A DNA stretch of 64,000 bases from contig MU270036.1 of assembly GCA_021432635.1 (NCBI GenBank), positions 522,182 to 586,181 of the forward strand, given 5' to 3'. Source of the stretch: Thozetella sp. PMI_491. Taxonomy: Eukaryota > Ascomycota > Sordariomycetes > Chaetosphaeriales > Chaetosphaeriaceae. Position 1 is the stretch's first letter. The number at the start of each line of letters is the position of its first letter. The notes under the pieces were generated by a model that saw only the letters and a program-made list of their open reading frames with translations, did not search any database and was not told the origin of the DNA. Shown here in pieces: positions 33,611-44,603 of the stretch. A program made the translations under genes and the position numbers.

Positions 33611-34255
33611 ATCGTTAGGTAGTGAAACGATGTGATTTTTTCTTCTTCCTCTTTTCGTGCTTAGAATTGGTTCACACAGGCTCGGAAATGCTCGGACAAA
33701 TGTTAAGTAGAGCTATCCGCCAAAAAGACTCACTGTGACGGGGAGACGGTGCGTAATCATTAGAGTGTGTACTATTAGGTCATCGATGTCTAAGTGGGTG
33801 CTATATTCATTTTTCATCCTTTGTCGCCTACTCAAATAAGTATCGTGGCGAGCCTCCCACCCGTTGGTAGTCGGGCGGCCTCCAATGGTGCACCTGGCTC
33901 CGGAGGCAGTATGCAGTAGTGATGTCTCAGTTATTACAATAATCATATACAATGAAGGGGACGTGGGCTGGTCCGCAGCGAGGGGCGGCCGCCTTCGGTG
34001 CATCCCTCACATCCACAGCAGGTCTGTGGGCCCGAAATATGTGCAAGCATCTAAAGCGACAGGTCATCATGAGTTCGTCGTCAACTCGTGCACCGAAATG
34101 AACGGCTGGTGGGGCCGCCAGACTGCCCGGGGTCTGGCCCCTGTCTCATTCATAAAAAAAAATGCGCCGCCTCCCGCCCGTCGGTAGTCCGATCGGAGAG
34201 CGACGGACTCCGGCCGGGCCCGAGTGAGGGCCGAGAGATGGGTGGCCGGAGGTGC
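33611..34255. other. intergenic between convergent esterase and sterol desaturase
   Basis: Holds the 3' flanks of both genes. Open frames on both strands lack domains. Nothing else seen. Confidence 0.5.
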
Positions 34256-35411
34256 TTAGTCGTGCTTCTTCTTCTGGGGAATCGGGTTGCCCTTCTCGTC
34301 GACGAGACCCTTCTCGTGCATGACGCGCAGGGCATCGATGAGAGGATCCAGCTCCGGGCGGGGCGGCCGGTTGGACTTGAAGTAGATGTCGGCCCAGGTG
34401 AAGTACTGACCGTAGTTGACGGTGAAGTACATATGATGGAGGGTGTGGTGAGCGGGGCTGTTGACGAATTTCTCAAGCCAGTGGCCCGAAATCATGTCGC
34501 CGTCGTGGATGAAGATGGTCCAGAGCTGCACCAGAATGAAGAGTACCATGTAGAGGTACTTTTGCACCGGGAACACGAATACGAATACGCTGCGAAGCGA
34601 TTAGTGGGGCTCGGCAGACGGGCAGCGCAGGACCCCGTCGCGGCACCGCGCGCAAACGGGCAGGCAAGCAAGCCAAAAAAAAAAAACCCCCTAAAAAACC
34701 TACTGGTACGGGAGTGACTGGACGTAGCCGTCAAGCGGATGGAAGGCAAGCGCAGCCCAAGGCGTCGGCACTATGTTGGTTAGCTTCGCTGTGCTCTTTG
34801 TCGCGCCGCACGTTTTGTTCCCAGGTTGCTAGGGCTTTCGAGGATGGGGGGCGGGCCGGCTTACCGATCCACTTGTGGTGGGGCTTGTGTATATATTTGT
34901 AGATGCTCGGGTGGTGCTCAAGACGGTGAATCCAGTAGATGAAGAAGTCGTTCCAGACCATGAACAGGACGGCCGAGAAGAAGAAGTAGCCCCAGCCGTA
35001 GTCCTCGACCTTGGCGTACAGGAAGCTGTGGCCGCGGACCTCGCCCAGGAAGATGGGCAGTGTGAGCAGGTTGATAAAGGGGACGGCCGACATGGACGAG
35101 ATCATCTCCTGGCGGACCTGGTTCTTGAGGAAGCGGGGGTGGTACTCGAGGCGGCGGTCGAAGATCAAGTAGTAGGAGAAGGCGCTGAAGATCCAGTAGA
35201 GTGCGCATGCGCCGACCTGCGTTACCACCAGGATCGAGATGATCTGGCGCACCATGTTGTCGCGCCCCCAGGCCGAGACGCCGTACGAAGGCACATCTTT
35301 GGCGGAGAAGGCGTCGGCCGTCGCATTGGCCGAGAGCGCGGGCGCCGGGACGAAATAGGCATACGCCCTGTCCAGTATTAGGGGATCGAGGAGCTCGAGC
35401 GCGACGTCCAT
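34256..35411 (-). CDS. ERG3: C-5 sterol desaturase
   Basis: Exons 35411-34865, 34770-34704 and 34589-34256 give 315 residues. Introns are 94 and 114 nt, longer than most here; the second contains T runs. The three histidine boxes of the fatty acid hydroxylase/sterol desaturase superfamily are present: HRLEHH, HKPHHK and HHTLHH. Three to four membrane spans precede and separate them (IISILVVTQVGACALYW, YFFFSAVLFMVW, YMVLFILVQLWTIF). The enzyme places the C5-C6 double bond during ergosterol synthesis in the ER, using O2 and cytochrome b5. The start MDVALELLDPLILDRAYAY matches the fungal family. Many fungi hold paralogues, so this may be one of several. Confidence 0.9.
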
Positions 35412-36526
35412 GGTGCAGCGATACCGTCGTCCGGTGACGTGTGAACTGGATGGACGCGTTTGGGGGATTTTTTTTTGGCGGGCGATTGATGAATGAGAGT
35501 TCAATTGGCAAGCCGATTTGGCGATTAAAGCCATTTTTTGTTTGGGCCAATCGAGCCACTATCGCCCCGCTGGCGCCACCCGGAAACCTCGCTTCCGCGG
35601 GCCATCGGCCGTGGGCAATTTGACAATTTTGACCAAACAGCAACCCTAACCCTCGGATTTGTCGGTCATTTGCGGATCAGCCAATCAGCCCCTGGCCGGC
35701 GGGCAATATTGCGGGGTGACGCCAGTTTTGTTGGGCCGGTGTCGGGTGGTTCCTGGGCTGTTTACGCCCAAAATCCCCAAAACGAACTGAGGAAAGCCAG
35801 CAATGACCTGACGCCTGCCAAAATCTTTGCACCGCAATCTCCACCCCTGGAGCCTGCAGATCGGCGCTCGGGGCGATCGCGTCCAAATTCGCTCGCGGCC
35901 ACCCGCCGCTCTAGGCAGGAGACCCCCGCGACAGAGCATGACAAGAGACTGGCGCGGCGAACCATTCGGGCCAAGCATGATGCCTCTCTGCAATTGAGTG
36001 TCGCTCTTCCCCGATCCTCTGCACGGCCGGATTTATCGGCGCTATCAAGGTCTTGGCAGCCAACCAATCGCCTCGTAAATTCTGCATCTCAGCACATGCA
36101 TAATCTTGCTGCATCCCTGAGGCACAGCGCCATTGATGGCGGGATATACCGATAGGCTTCTTATATAATGTTCTGTGCCTTAGTTATAAACCATGCGCCG
36201 CTAGGCTAGTAGAACCCGAATATACGGCCGGATATGCAATCCGGTCCAGCCCAGACCCCAGCTTCTCTTTTACACAGTGGAGCAATAGAGGAAGACGCAG
36301 CATGTTAATAGCTACCGATCCAATTCACCTCGGAGCACGAATGCGGATGCGAGCTCCTCGCTCGCCCGTCTTCATTCCAACTAGCCGGTTGCAAGTGCTT
36401 GAGGATAACGGGAATTGGTAAATTTAACATATATGGTACATATGCCGGGTATCTCAGTCCCTCGGTTCAACTCGGAGGCCACTTGCGCCGTCTCTACTAG
36501 AAGTACATGTCTAAAATCCACCCCCA
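35412..36526. other. promoter of the sterol desaturase and 3' flank of the DUF5672 gene
   Basis: About 1.1 kb. GC-rich to 36050, then AT-leaning. A 200-codon frame on the plus strand (35538-36155) and several minus-strand frames overlap one another with no domain. I reject them as genes. No sterol-response element is certain. Confidence 0.45.
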
Positions 36527-37547
36527 TCACTTCTGTTTCGGATCGTCGTTATCCCCCGGTAATCTCTTGTTGTCTCGGTTTACCAGCTCGACCTCAGGGC
36601 AATACTCCCAAATCTCTTGCATACGCTTTCGATTATAGAGCCGTGGCGCGTGATAACCGACGGGCTGGTCGTACCACTCTTGCTCGACCGAGAACCGCTT
36701 CGCAACGTCTCGGTCAGGCAGCTTGGCGTGCGGGAGCTCCTTCATCTTAGCATAATACCACTGGTCCTCGGTGTATGACTTAAAGTGCCCCGGATCCCAC
36801 TTTGTATCGAAGTCGTTGCTCGGGCTCGCAAGTATATCTAGGATCATCTTGGGGTTGCGTAGCGAGAGGCCGCCGTTGTATCCTTCGCCCCATGCGGAGG
36901 GGATGGGGGCACCGATGTAATCCCACTCTAGGAAGTCATCGACCGTCATGTTTGAGTTGCTACAGATGATGCTGTCCATCTGGAAGAGCAGCACCCGGCT
37001 GGCCGACTCGACTTGCTGCCATATCCAAGGCCTCGTCAGGAAGTAGTTAACCCAGATCCACTGGGTCACGATCGCGTCGGGAGGTAGGAACTGGATTCTG
37101 ATGCGGTCGGTCTGGACAGCATTCTGGAATTGGACGGAAGACGGCATTGTCCACATCTCCTCCATCGTGAAGAGTACCACTTGCCAAGATGGCCCCAGCA
37201 CCTCTGAAAAGTGCAGCATGAGGGGTGCAAGATTACCCGACATTCGCGTTTCTATAAGCATGGCGATTTTGTCACCAGAAGGCTCGGTTGATGGCTTTGT
37301 TGACGGGAGCAAGCCCGGGAGATCTGAAGTAGAATCGGACTTTAGGTCTGTATCAGCGAGGCAATGCAGACGGGTGGACACGGCCAGGACTGCCAGAACC
37401 TACCGAGGAAAGGCGCACGAAGGCCGACAGAGTTTGGTTTCCCGCCAGGAACCACATGACCAGCGCGGTATTGCCCGCGAGGACGACCGTCAGTATGATC
37501 CGTAGCACTGCCGCGTTGTCGAACCACTGCGTCTTCGGCATCGCCAT
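36527..37547 (-). CDS. DUF5672-type membrane protein (glycosyltransferase-like)
   Basis: Exons 37547-37404 and 37339-36527 give 318 residues. The 64-nt intron ends at TAAAG after GCTGATAC, which keeps the frame (VRLSS joined to SDSTSDLPG). One N-terminal membrane span (about residues 10-34, VLRIILTVVLAGNTALVMWF) gives a type II topology, probably Golgi. The lumenal domain has ETRMSGNLAPLMLHFSEVLG, LFQMDSIICSNS, WDYIGAPIP and GYNGGLSLRNP, the core of the DUF5672 family, which resembles nucleotide-sugar transferases. The donor and acceptor are not known. Confidence 0.85.
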
Positions 37548-38783
37548 GATATCGCTTGGTCCAGGTGGTGGTCCAGGTGGAAGAACAACGATGCTCCCGA
37601 GGCTCGCATCGAAAAGGAAATAAAACGACCGAACAGTCAACAGAAGAATCGTCCCGATATGTCTATGCTAGGAAGTGAAACGCGAGACACGAGGCCCAGG
37701 AGAAGTGGACAATCCTGCCAAGCATAAATACCCAAAGTAGGAAGCAAGACTCGAGCACGGGGGGGGGGGGGGGGGGGGCGCGGGATGTACAGACGCCAAA
37801 GATGTTGTGTGTTACACCAAAGTATAATTGAAGATACGAGCACTCTTAGGACCTCCTCTTAGAGCCGCGGGCGACCCCCCCTTTCCCTAATAATCGCTTC
37901 TGGAAAGGGTAACCGACTTCGTAGCCTCGACTTTTCGAGTCAGAGAGCCGGGTGGTGAGCGAATGAGCGAGCCAGCTGAGCACCTGTGTTAGTCGGCGCC
38001 GGGCTGATGTATGCACATGTTGACAGAGAGGTCTTCGTCTAAAGTACCTTGTGTACCTTATTCAATGGTAGCAGTGCTCCCTAAGGTGCTTATCTATCTG
38101 TAAAGGCTGAGACCTCACTCGACAGCATATGCCTTCTCATTTGCTGCAGCTAACTCAGCCCCCTTCCCCTCCCCCGGGCAAAAATTCTACCGGCCTTGGC
38201 TTGCGCGTCCTTATCCTGAAAGATATGAAGCACACGACGCCTACGCCCAGGCCTACTGCTGGCGCCGACACCTTGGCACCGAGTCGGCGCCAGACTCCGA
38301 TTGGGGGTTAGCGGGACCCTCAGGTTTTGTGTGCCGCGCGCCATGACCTCCGCAGATATCCACAAGCCGCGTCAAACTTTGGCAGGTATGACCAAATGCG
38401 AGAAACCTTAGGGGTACATGATGCGCCAGTTCTTCAGGCGTGGAGCCAGCGAGCGAAATAATGTTCGTCGGAACAACGACTGCTCGACAGCCGTGACGGG
38501 GCTGACTAGAGGAGACATTTTGCATTGCCGACGCTCTTTCGAGCACTCCGCCATAGACTCTCTAGTGTGTTTTAATAACATGTAATTCCCCATAACTTAG
38601 TAAAATGCTAACTAGCCACACCTGCGAAATCAGCCAGCATGGCTCCACCTTTATACGCTAGTATCGTCGTGATGCGTAAGCTTGTATTCATGCTCCGAAC
38701 TCTGGACTTCATATCTACCTTATCTTTCGATAGGGGGGATATTTATATCACCGATGGTTGTTTCTATCGTCGGCGCACTACCG
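37548..38783. other. intergenic, DUF5672 promoter and acyltransferase 3' flank
   Basis: Contains the 20-G tract listed next. Otherwise short frames only. No gene or RNA is recognised. Confidence 0.5.
37759..37778 (+). repeat. homopolymer of 20 G
   Basis: An unbroken G run about 215 bp upstream of the DUF5672 start. On the minus (coding) strand it reads as C20. Length may be uncertain for sequencing reasons. Confidence 0.9.
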
Positions 38784-40337
38784 TTACAGTGTACGCAACT
38801 CCTCCTCGATTTTGGCCCAGGTCTGGGGCATAAGAATGCCATTCAGCCAGTAGTTGTCATCGAGGTCCTTACCCAGCACCACAACCACGTTCCTCGCTGC
38901 CGCGCCTTCTCGCATCGAATGCGCATGATGGTACACCATGCTTCCAGGGGGGTTCGTCCTCGACTGGCTCACGTCTCCGGCACGCACAACTGCAGGCCCA
39001 AAGTCGACGATTTTGAAGAAATCGGCCCGGGTCCAGTTGGTGATGGGGACAAGCAAGGCGTCCGACTCGCCGCACACCATTGTCGGATCACTCTTCAATT
39101 TAGATTCCTGCCGCAGCTCGCGTAGGCCCGCCAGCACCTGAGCTTCCGTGGATTGCTCCATCAGATGGCGCCGGTTCTCCAGGGCGATGGGCCCCAGAGG
39201 GCCTCTCGCAACGTCTGCGGACAGGAACGCGAAGGCCGCCACCGCCATGTTCTGGACGTAAAGACCCGGGCTTTGCACAAGCGAAGAGAGTCTGAATCGC
39301 GCGTTGAGCGGGTGAAGTACCGTCACCGGCCGGGGCTGCGGGAGGGAGGAAGCTAATGCGCGTGTTGCCCATGCCGTCAGCACGTCGCCCTCGCTGATGA
39401 AGGGCGCATCCGTCCCGTCGTCTTGGTTAGCCAAATCACGCTGCGCCCGGTTTCGCAGCTCAGCTACCGCCTTTTTGGGCAAGAAGATGGTGCGTTTCTC
39501 AACCGCCTGATTCGACATCAGGTCCCAGGCAAATCGCGCCCCAAATTTGACCATGCTCCACCCAGTCAGCTTCTTTTGCCCTAATGCAAACTCCTCTGTT
39601 GTTTCCGCGGGCGCATCGGCAGCTGCGCATATAGGATCCTCTCGCGCGCCGAGCAGCGGAGGTAATTCCGACTCCCGACCAGCTAACACCAGAGACCAAC
39701 ATCGCAAGAGCGCCTGCTGGCCCATAACGTCCATCAGTGTGTGTGGCCAAGACAGCCCCACAAGGGTCGCGTTTTTGAACGAGGTGATATGGAGCGATAG
39801 CTGCGGCGTGTCGTGGTTGACAAAGTCCTCAAGTATCGCCGGCGCATCTTTCCGAGCCGCAAAGGCCTGAAAGCCCTGAGGTCCAACCTGGATCGACGGC
39901 CCTTCGGTGACTTTGGGGAGCGTCTTCCCTAATGGATGGTCCTCAATGTCGAGATCCAGGGCCTCGTGGGAGAAAGACACAGCAGGCCGTTCCGCTGTGA
40001 AGGGCTGCGGGACGTAGATCTCCAGCTCTCCGTTGTCCTAGACAGCGTCAGTATGCATTGATTGAACTGAGGACAAATGATGTAGATGAAACGCTACCTG
40101 CAACCTCAACCTCCCGCCGATTTTCCGCCAGTCTCCAATTTCCAGCAGCCTCGAAAGCGAATTATGCAGCTTTTCTGCATCCAGCACGTCGTTGAACCGC
40201 AGCGTCCATGTGACGACGATGCCCCGGAGCGATTTGGTGTCGTCAAGCATGTGGACAGGGTAGATATCATCGCTCTCAGCAGCAAGCTGTGGGGCTCCCG
40301 CAGGCGGCGCTCCGAGCAGTTTGCGTAATGCATCCAT
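38784..40337 (-). CDS. BAHD / trichothecene-3-O-acetyltransferase-like acyltransferase
   Basis: Exons 40337-40098 and 40037-38784 (60-nt intron) give 497 residues. The catalytic HxxxD motif is H179-T-L-M-D183 in LSWPHTLMDVMG. The second family motif DFGWG is changed to DFGPA (425-429). That motif is structural in plant BAHD enzymes and is often altered in fungal members. The protein should transfer an acyl group from acyl-CoA to a hydroxyl or amine in the cytosol. No polyketide synthase, peptide synthetase or terpene synthase is adjacent, so it is not clearly in a secondary-metabolite cluster. Confidence 0.87.
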
Positions 40338-41186
40338 CTTGTTGCGTCTAGAGTCTGTGGTGGATGATTCAACTTTAATTCCAGAAAGCTGCGAAGAAGG
40401 GTCGCGTCGACTTTCGATAATCCTGCCTAGATACTGTAGTATTTGACGGCTGTGCTCGGGTGCTATGACGATCCCGAAATAAGTTTAATTAAACCCGCGA
40501 GCCAGATGCGGTGAAATACGCGGCAGGGGGCTGGCACTTGGCATGGATTCCACTGTGCCCGACGCACTTCAAGCCTGTACTAGCGAATATATTCGATTTG
40601 TAAGGTGCTCGGTCCCTATTGTGGCGCTGAGCCACTCTTCAGGGGTTCGACTTTCCACACGTACAGTACTGTACATCACCATATAACACAATCCACCCTT
40701 GGCTTGATTAGGTGGGTGTACTTGTCAGCGTCTCGCCCAGAGCTAAAATCATTTGCCCGGGCCTGTGCTGCACTGCCTCGCCATATACTGCCTAGGCGCC
40801 TTAACTTCACCTTGCTTGGCAACTTGTTAGCATAGTCGGGTCCGAAACTATCGGACCAGGTTAAAATCACCATCATCTACATTCCAACTACTATGAAGAC
40901 GCTGCATTGTGCAATTTACCAAAAGTATGTACACATGTATATGTGAGATATGGACTCCATAGTTATTTGATATTGAATTGGGTCGTCTTATTTCAAAATA
41001 TATAGTTAAGAGGAAGAGGGCTAGTGCCCATTTCTAGAGGGGTACTCTCCCCGCATACTTCATATTTTCTGGAGTTTATAGGCACCAGACTAATGGCCGC
41101 GTTGGTGACTGGCGCTCGCCTTCTGGAGGCTCTGGGTTATACATTCCCACCCCTGGTTTAATTCTGCCCCGACTAGATAATATTCA
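40338..41186. other. intergenic, acyltransferase promoter
   Basis: No convincing coding sequence. AT-rich near 40900-41060. Nothing else recognised. Confidence 0.5.
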
Positions 41187-42782
41187 TTAAACATAAACTT
41201 TGCCCACTAGTGGAGCAGTTACATCTTGATTAACATTTCCAAAAGTCAAGTTCTCGCCGGGCTTGTACAACTCCGGCGGCATCCTCACCACATCCCAGCG
41301 AAATCTCGACCTACTCAGGAGGAGTAGAGCTTCCTCAACTGGTATCTCGTCTCTCTTCGAAATGTTGTTGGCTACTGGATCAGCGGCACTGGATGATTCT
41401 CCACTAGGATCTTCTTCAGCAATTATCGAGCGTTCTTGGCGAAGTGGTTGCATCTCGATGCTCCCATTCGCTCCAGATGAACGCTTCTGGACGTTCCACG
41501 TGGATGCGTGGCACGAAGCAGATATGACAGCACTGTTGCTAGCACAAAGCACCATGTGCCCCTTTAAGCGCATACGGAAGGAGATTGGAAGCAAGATAAG
41601 GACGACTGAGACGAGGAAAACGATAAGGATGGCAAGTGTAGAGTAGCCGAGTGCACAAAGGCATTCTCCGATACGCCAACCACAGGCGTCGAAACCCCAC
41701 CGGTCACATAACCTGCAGAATTCAGGAGCGAAATCGCGTCAGGTGACGTCTAAACACGCCGTGGATACGCGGCGGCACGAGAGACATACCTCCATCAATT
41801 ATGAACACATATGTTGTGTTTGAGACTAGCCAGTGTAGGAGGATCGATATCATCAGGAGTGGAAAGCTGTATTTATAGGGAATCTGGAGACGGTAGCTCG
41901 AAACTTGTTCCCCTTGTGGAGCGGTAGCTCTCAGACAGAAGCTGATAGGATAATGAATATGAGTTCCACTCCTTCTCTGCGCATGCCCTAGTGACTAGTG
42001 TGTTGTATGCGAAATAACACAGAGACAAGATCAGCTGTGGCATATTCGCCACGAGTATCTGCCCGATAAATGGCAATTCATCGATTTTGGCATCGATTAT
42101 GTCGTTGGTTTGATCATGAGAAAAGGCGTTCAACTTGAACAGAGTTTGTGGTTAGATCCCTGGCGCATCAACTTCAGAATGGACGCTTAGCCTAACTCAC
42201 CCTCCATGGATAGAAGAAGTCTGGCTTGCCGAGGCCAGGAGTACCAAAGCTACAATTAGAGCTACTTTGATCAGAAAATACGTGCGAACCCAAGCCGCAG
42301 CCGGGATCGCGGCAATAATACTCTCGCGCGTTGTTTTTTACACTTGCGGGAACTGACCGTGAGATTTGTCCACCCTGTTCGTTCTCTCAAGCTATCAGAT
42401 ATTTCCATCGTAGCCTTTCCTTCCGTTGTATGGTGCGGTCGCGCAAGAAATGAGGCCATGGCGTCTCCAGGAGTGACAAAGGGATTGCCTATGGATATCC
42501 ATGCTAACACAACACTTAAGAGCTACCTGCACGAGTATAGAGATAAGCGTACCGCCACTCTATAGAAAGGAGAATCAAGCTTTATCACACACCCTTATAC
42601 TTGGTCAGAACGTAGTTATCCCAACTCGTCCCCATATCGGTAAAGGGAAGCATCACCCAAGATAACGTTGACAGCCGTTCAGAAAATCCGCCCTCACGTC
42701 CAGCGTACCGCCGACGAAGGAGGCCCTGACCGGACTGTAGCGGAAGCTTTAATAACGAAGAAAAAGATTTATTTACCTTCAT
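41187..42782 (-). pseudogene. DUF6536-type polytopic membrane protein, truncated and frame-broken
   Basis: Family sequence runs from 42782 (FSERLSTLSWVMLPFTDMG) through GNPFVTPGDAMASFLARP, VALIVALVLLASA, ILVANMPQLILSLCYF, SYRLQIPYKYSFPLL, FIIDGG and WGFDACGWRIGECL to the stop at 41187. Several introns are plausible (for example GTGAGT at about 42205 and GTATGT at about 41790). The frame still changes without room for an intron near 42260 and near 41935, and phases do not close at the 41790 intron. The N-terminal domain that names the family is not found upstream. I judge it a decayed C-terminal fragment. Intact relatives are fungal membrane proteins of unknown role. Confidence 0.65.
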
Positions 42783-42832
42783 ATTACAATATATTAGCTC
42801 AACTAGAAATAATATTACTTGTACAATTAACT

Positions 42833-43138
42833 TTAAGGGTTTACTAGATTAAGTGATAACAATACTACAGTAATAAATATAAAACCCTTCTCCACCAAGT
42901 CTATTGTGGCACTTGACCTTATTTCCCAGGCTAGCATAAGAATTAGAGGAGCCAGCCTGGTAGAGATGACTCCGTCTAGGAGGTTAGTTCCGCCTAGGTG
43001 GATGATAACGATGGACAAGCCTATGGACACTGCTATTGTTAGGTAAGAGTAAGCAGGCAGAGATTCTTGGCTGATATGGTGAATGAGGTCAGTCGTTGCT
43101 TTGAGTAGTTTGTGAATGGTGCGCTGCAAATCTCCCAT
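42833..43138 (-). CDS. hypothetical small membrane protein
   Basis: ATG at 43138, 101 residues. Three hydrophobic stretches (LTIAVSIGLSIVIIHL, LAPLILMLAW, FIFITVVLLSLNL) could span a membrane. I recognise no family. It lies in an AT-rich stretch next to a pseudogene and could be chance or part of a decayed gene. Confidence 0.25.
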   Translation of the reverse strand: MGDLQRTIHKLLKATTDLIHHISQESLPAYSYLTIAVSIGLSIVIIHLGGTNLLDGVISTRLAPLILMLAWEIRSSATIDLVEKGFIFITVVLLSLNLVNP

Positions 43139-43607
43139 AACAAAAGGTTGTTACATCACTGGGGTTGCCTAAGTGTTAGTAGAGTTTCACTCTTCAATAT
43201 CCATTGCGCTCGGACCTGCAGACTATGAAATTATACTTTTGCAGCCATACAAATCCTGCAGTTCAGGCCCAATACAAAAGGGCCATTGCGCTAGAAAGTT
43301 CTTTACTCAAACGCTTATATGACTCACACATTTATCTCCGATAAGTACAATGACCTCATAAGTATCCCTCACAATAAGTATTCCACTCATTTTTACTATT
43401 TTGCAATTACCAATCGTATTTCGACTTCTTCACTGAAGAGTACTTAAGACCGACCGAGAGTCGTCTCTACAGACCTACAAGCTACTGGTGCAGCAGCAAA
43501 GATATCATTACCCTCAGGTTCTTCATTTCATGCTCAAGCAGAACCATTATCTACCGTCTTCTTTCTATATTCCAATTTGACATAGCCCTCGTCTCAGCTG
43601 AAGCGCT
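43139..43607. promoter_or_regulatory. promoter region of the metallophosphoesterase
   Basis: 470 bp, AT-rich, with no gene. No specific site is recognised. Confidence 0.35.
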
Positions 43608-44603
43608 ATGGATATCAGAACTAGATTTTTGATCCTTTCTGACACCCATGCCGATGACTGGGCACCCAAAACTACATCTCTTCCAGCCATAGATGTGGCG
43701 ATACACTGTGGAGATCTTACAGAAGAGTCTAAAATTGACGAATTCCGAACGTCACTAAGACTTTTAAACAGCATCGACGCTCCTTTGAAGCTAGTTATTG
43801 CCGGAAATCACGACTTCACCTTGGACCTTCCACTTTTTAAACATAAACTCTCTGAAGCGAGCCTATCAATAGAACCAGAGCTTCTTACAAAAGAGTTCGG
43901 TGAGATAGGAGAAATCCAGAGACTCTTCGATGACGCAAGAAAAAATGGCATCATTTTTCTTAACGAAGGGACCTATCGCTTTGATCTTCAAAACGGTGCT
44001 TCGCTAACAGTTTATGCAAGTCCATACACTCCATCTTTGGGCGAGTGGGGATTTCAGTTTAATCCACAAGATAGCCACAACTTCGAGATTGAGAACGGCG
44101 TGGACGTTGTAATCACTCACGGGCCGCCGAAAGGAGTCCTCGACATGACCGATTCTAGACAGCGTGGTGGCTGCGAAAATTTATTTGCAGCAATAACCAG
44201 ATCTCGGCCACGTTTACATTGTTTTGGACATATACATGAGGGATGGGGCTCGAAACTAGTTACTTGGAGAGACAGTCCCCCTGGCGACACACCTTCACAT
44301 TTTTCTAATATCGACAACGAACAATCTTTGGTCGTCGAGACACTCTACACCCTCTACTCGAAAAGTTTTGATACTCCGGAATCAGTACTTGAAAAGGACG
44401 TAAAACGGCAACAGTATATCATGGATGGGTTCTGCAGAACAAGTCATTGCACAGGTGATGATAATTCTTTAAAGCCAGGCTTACAAACTCTGTTTGTCAA
44501 TGCTGCTATCCAGGGTCTTGAAAAGGATTCAATGCAATGGCCATGGGTCGTTGATATTGAACTGCCGAAACGAACTGAATCTGCTGCGGAGAATGGAGAA
44601 TAG
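43608..44603 (+). CDS. calcineurin-like metallophosphoesterase (MPPED/239FB type)
   Basis: An intronless 331-residue protein, ATG at 43608. The metal-binding motifs occur in family order: D12 and H14 (LSDTHADD), D36 (HCGDL), N67-H68-D69 (AGNHD), THGPPKG at mid-protein and GHIHEG further on. These bind two metal ions. Family members cleave cyclic nucleotides or other phosphodiesters. No signal peptide, so probably cytosolic. Codon and base use are more AT-rich than in the cluster genes. The C-terminal 80 residues are outside the fold. Confidence 0.9.
   Translation: MDIRTRFLILSDTHADDWAPKTTSLPAIDVAIHCGDLTEESKIDEFRTSLRLLNSIDAPLKLVIAGNHDFTLDLPLFKHKLSEASLSIEPELLTKEFGEIGEIQRLFDDARKNGIIFLNEGTYRFDLQNGASLTVYASPYTPSLGEWGFQFNPQDSHNFEIENGVDVVITHGPPKGVLDMTDSRQRGGCENLFAAITRSRPRLHCFGHIHEGWGSKLVTWRDSPPGDTPSHFSNIDNEQSLVVETLYTLYSKSFDTPESVLEKDVKRQQYIMDGFCRTSHCTGDDNSLKPGLQTLFVNAAIQGLEKDSMQWPWVVDIELPKRTESAAENGE

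Noticed and set aside
34088-35381. Long plus-strand frames over ERG3
   Set aside because: They are complements of the clear ERG3 exons with three histidine boxes on the minus strand.
35538-36155. Long open frame on the plus strand upstream of ERG3
   Set aside because: Low-complexity Arg/Ser/Pro content, no domain, and opposed by several equally long frames in the same GC-rich promoter.
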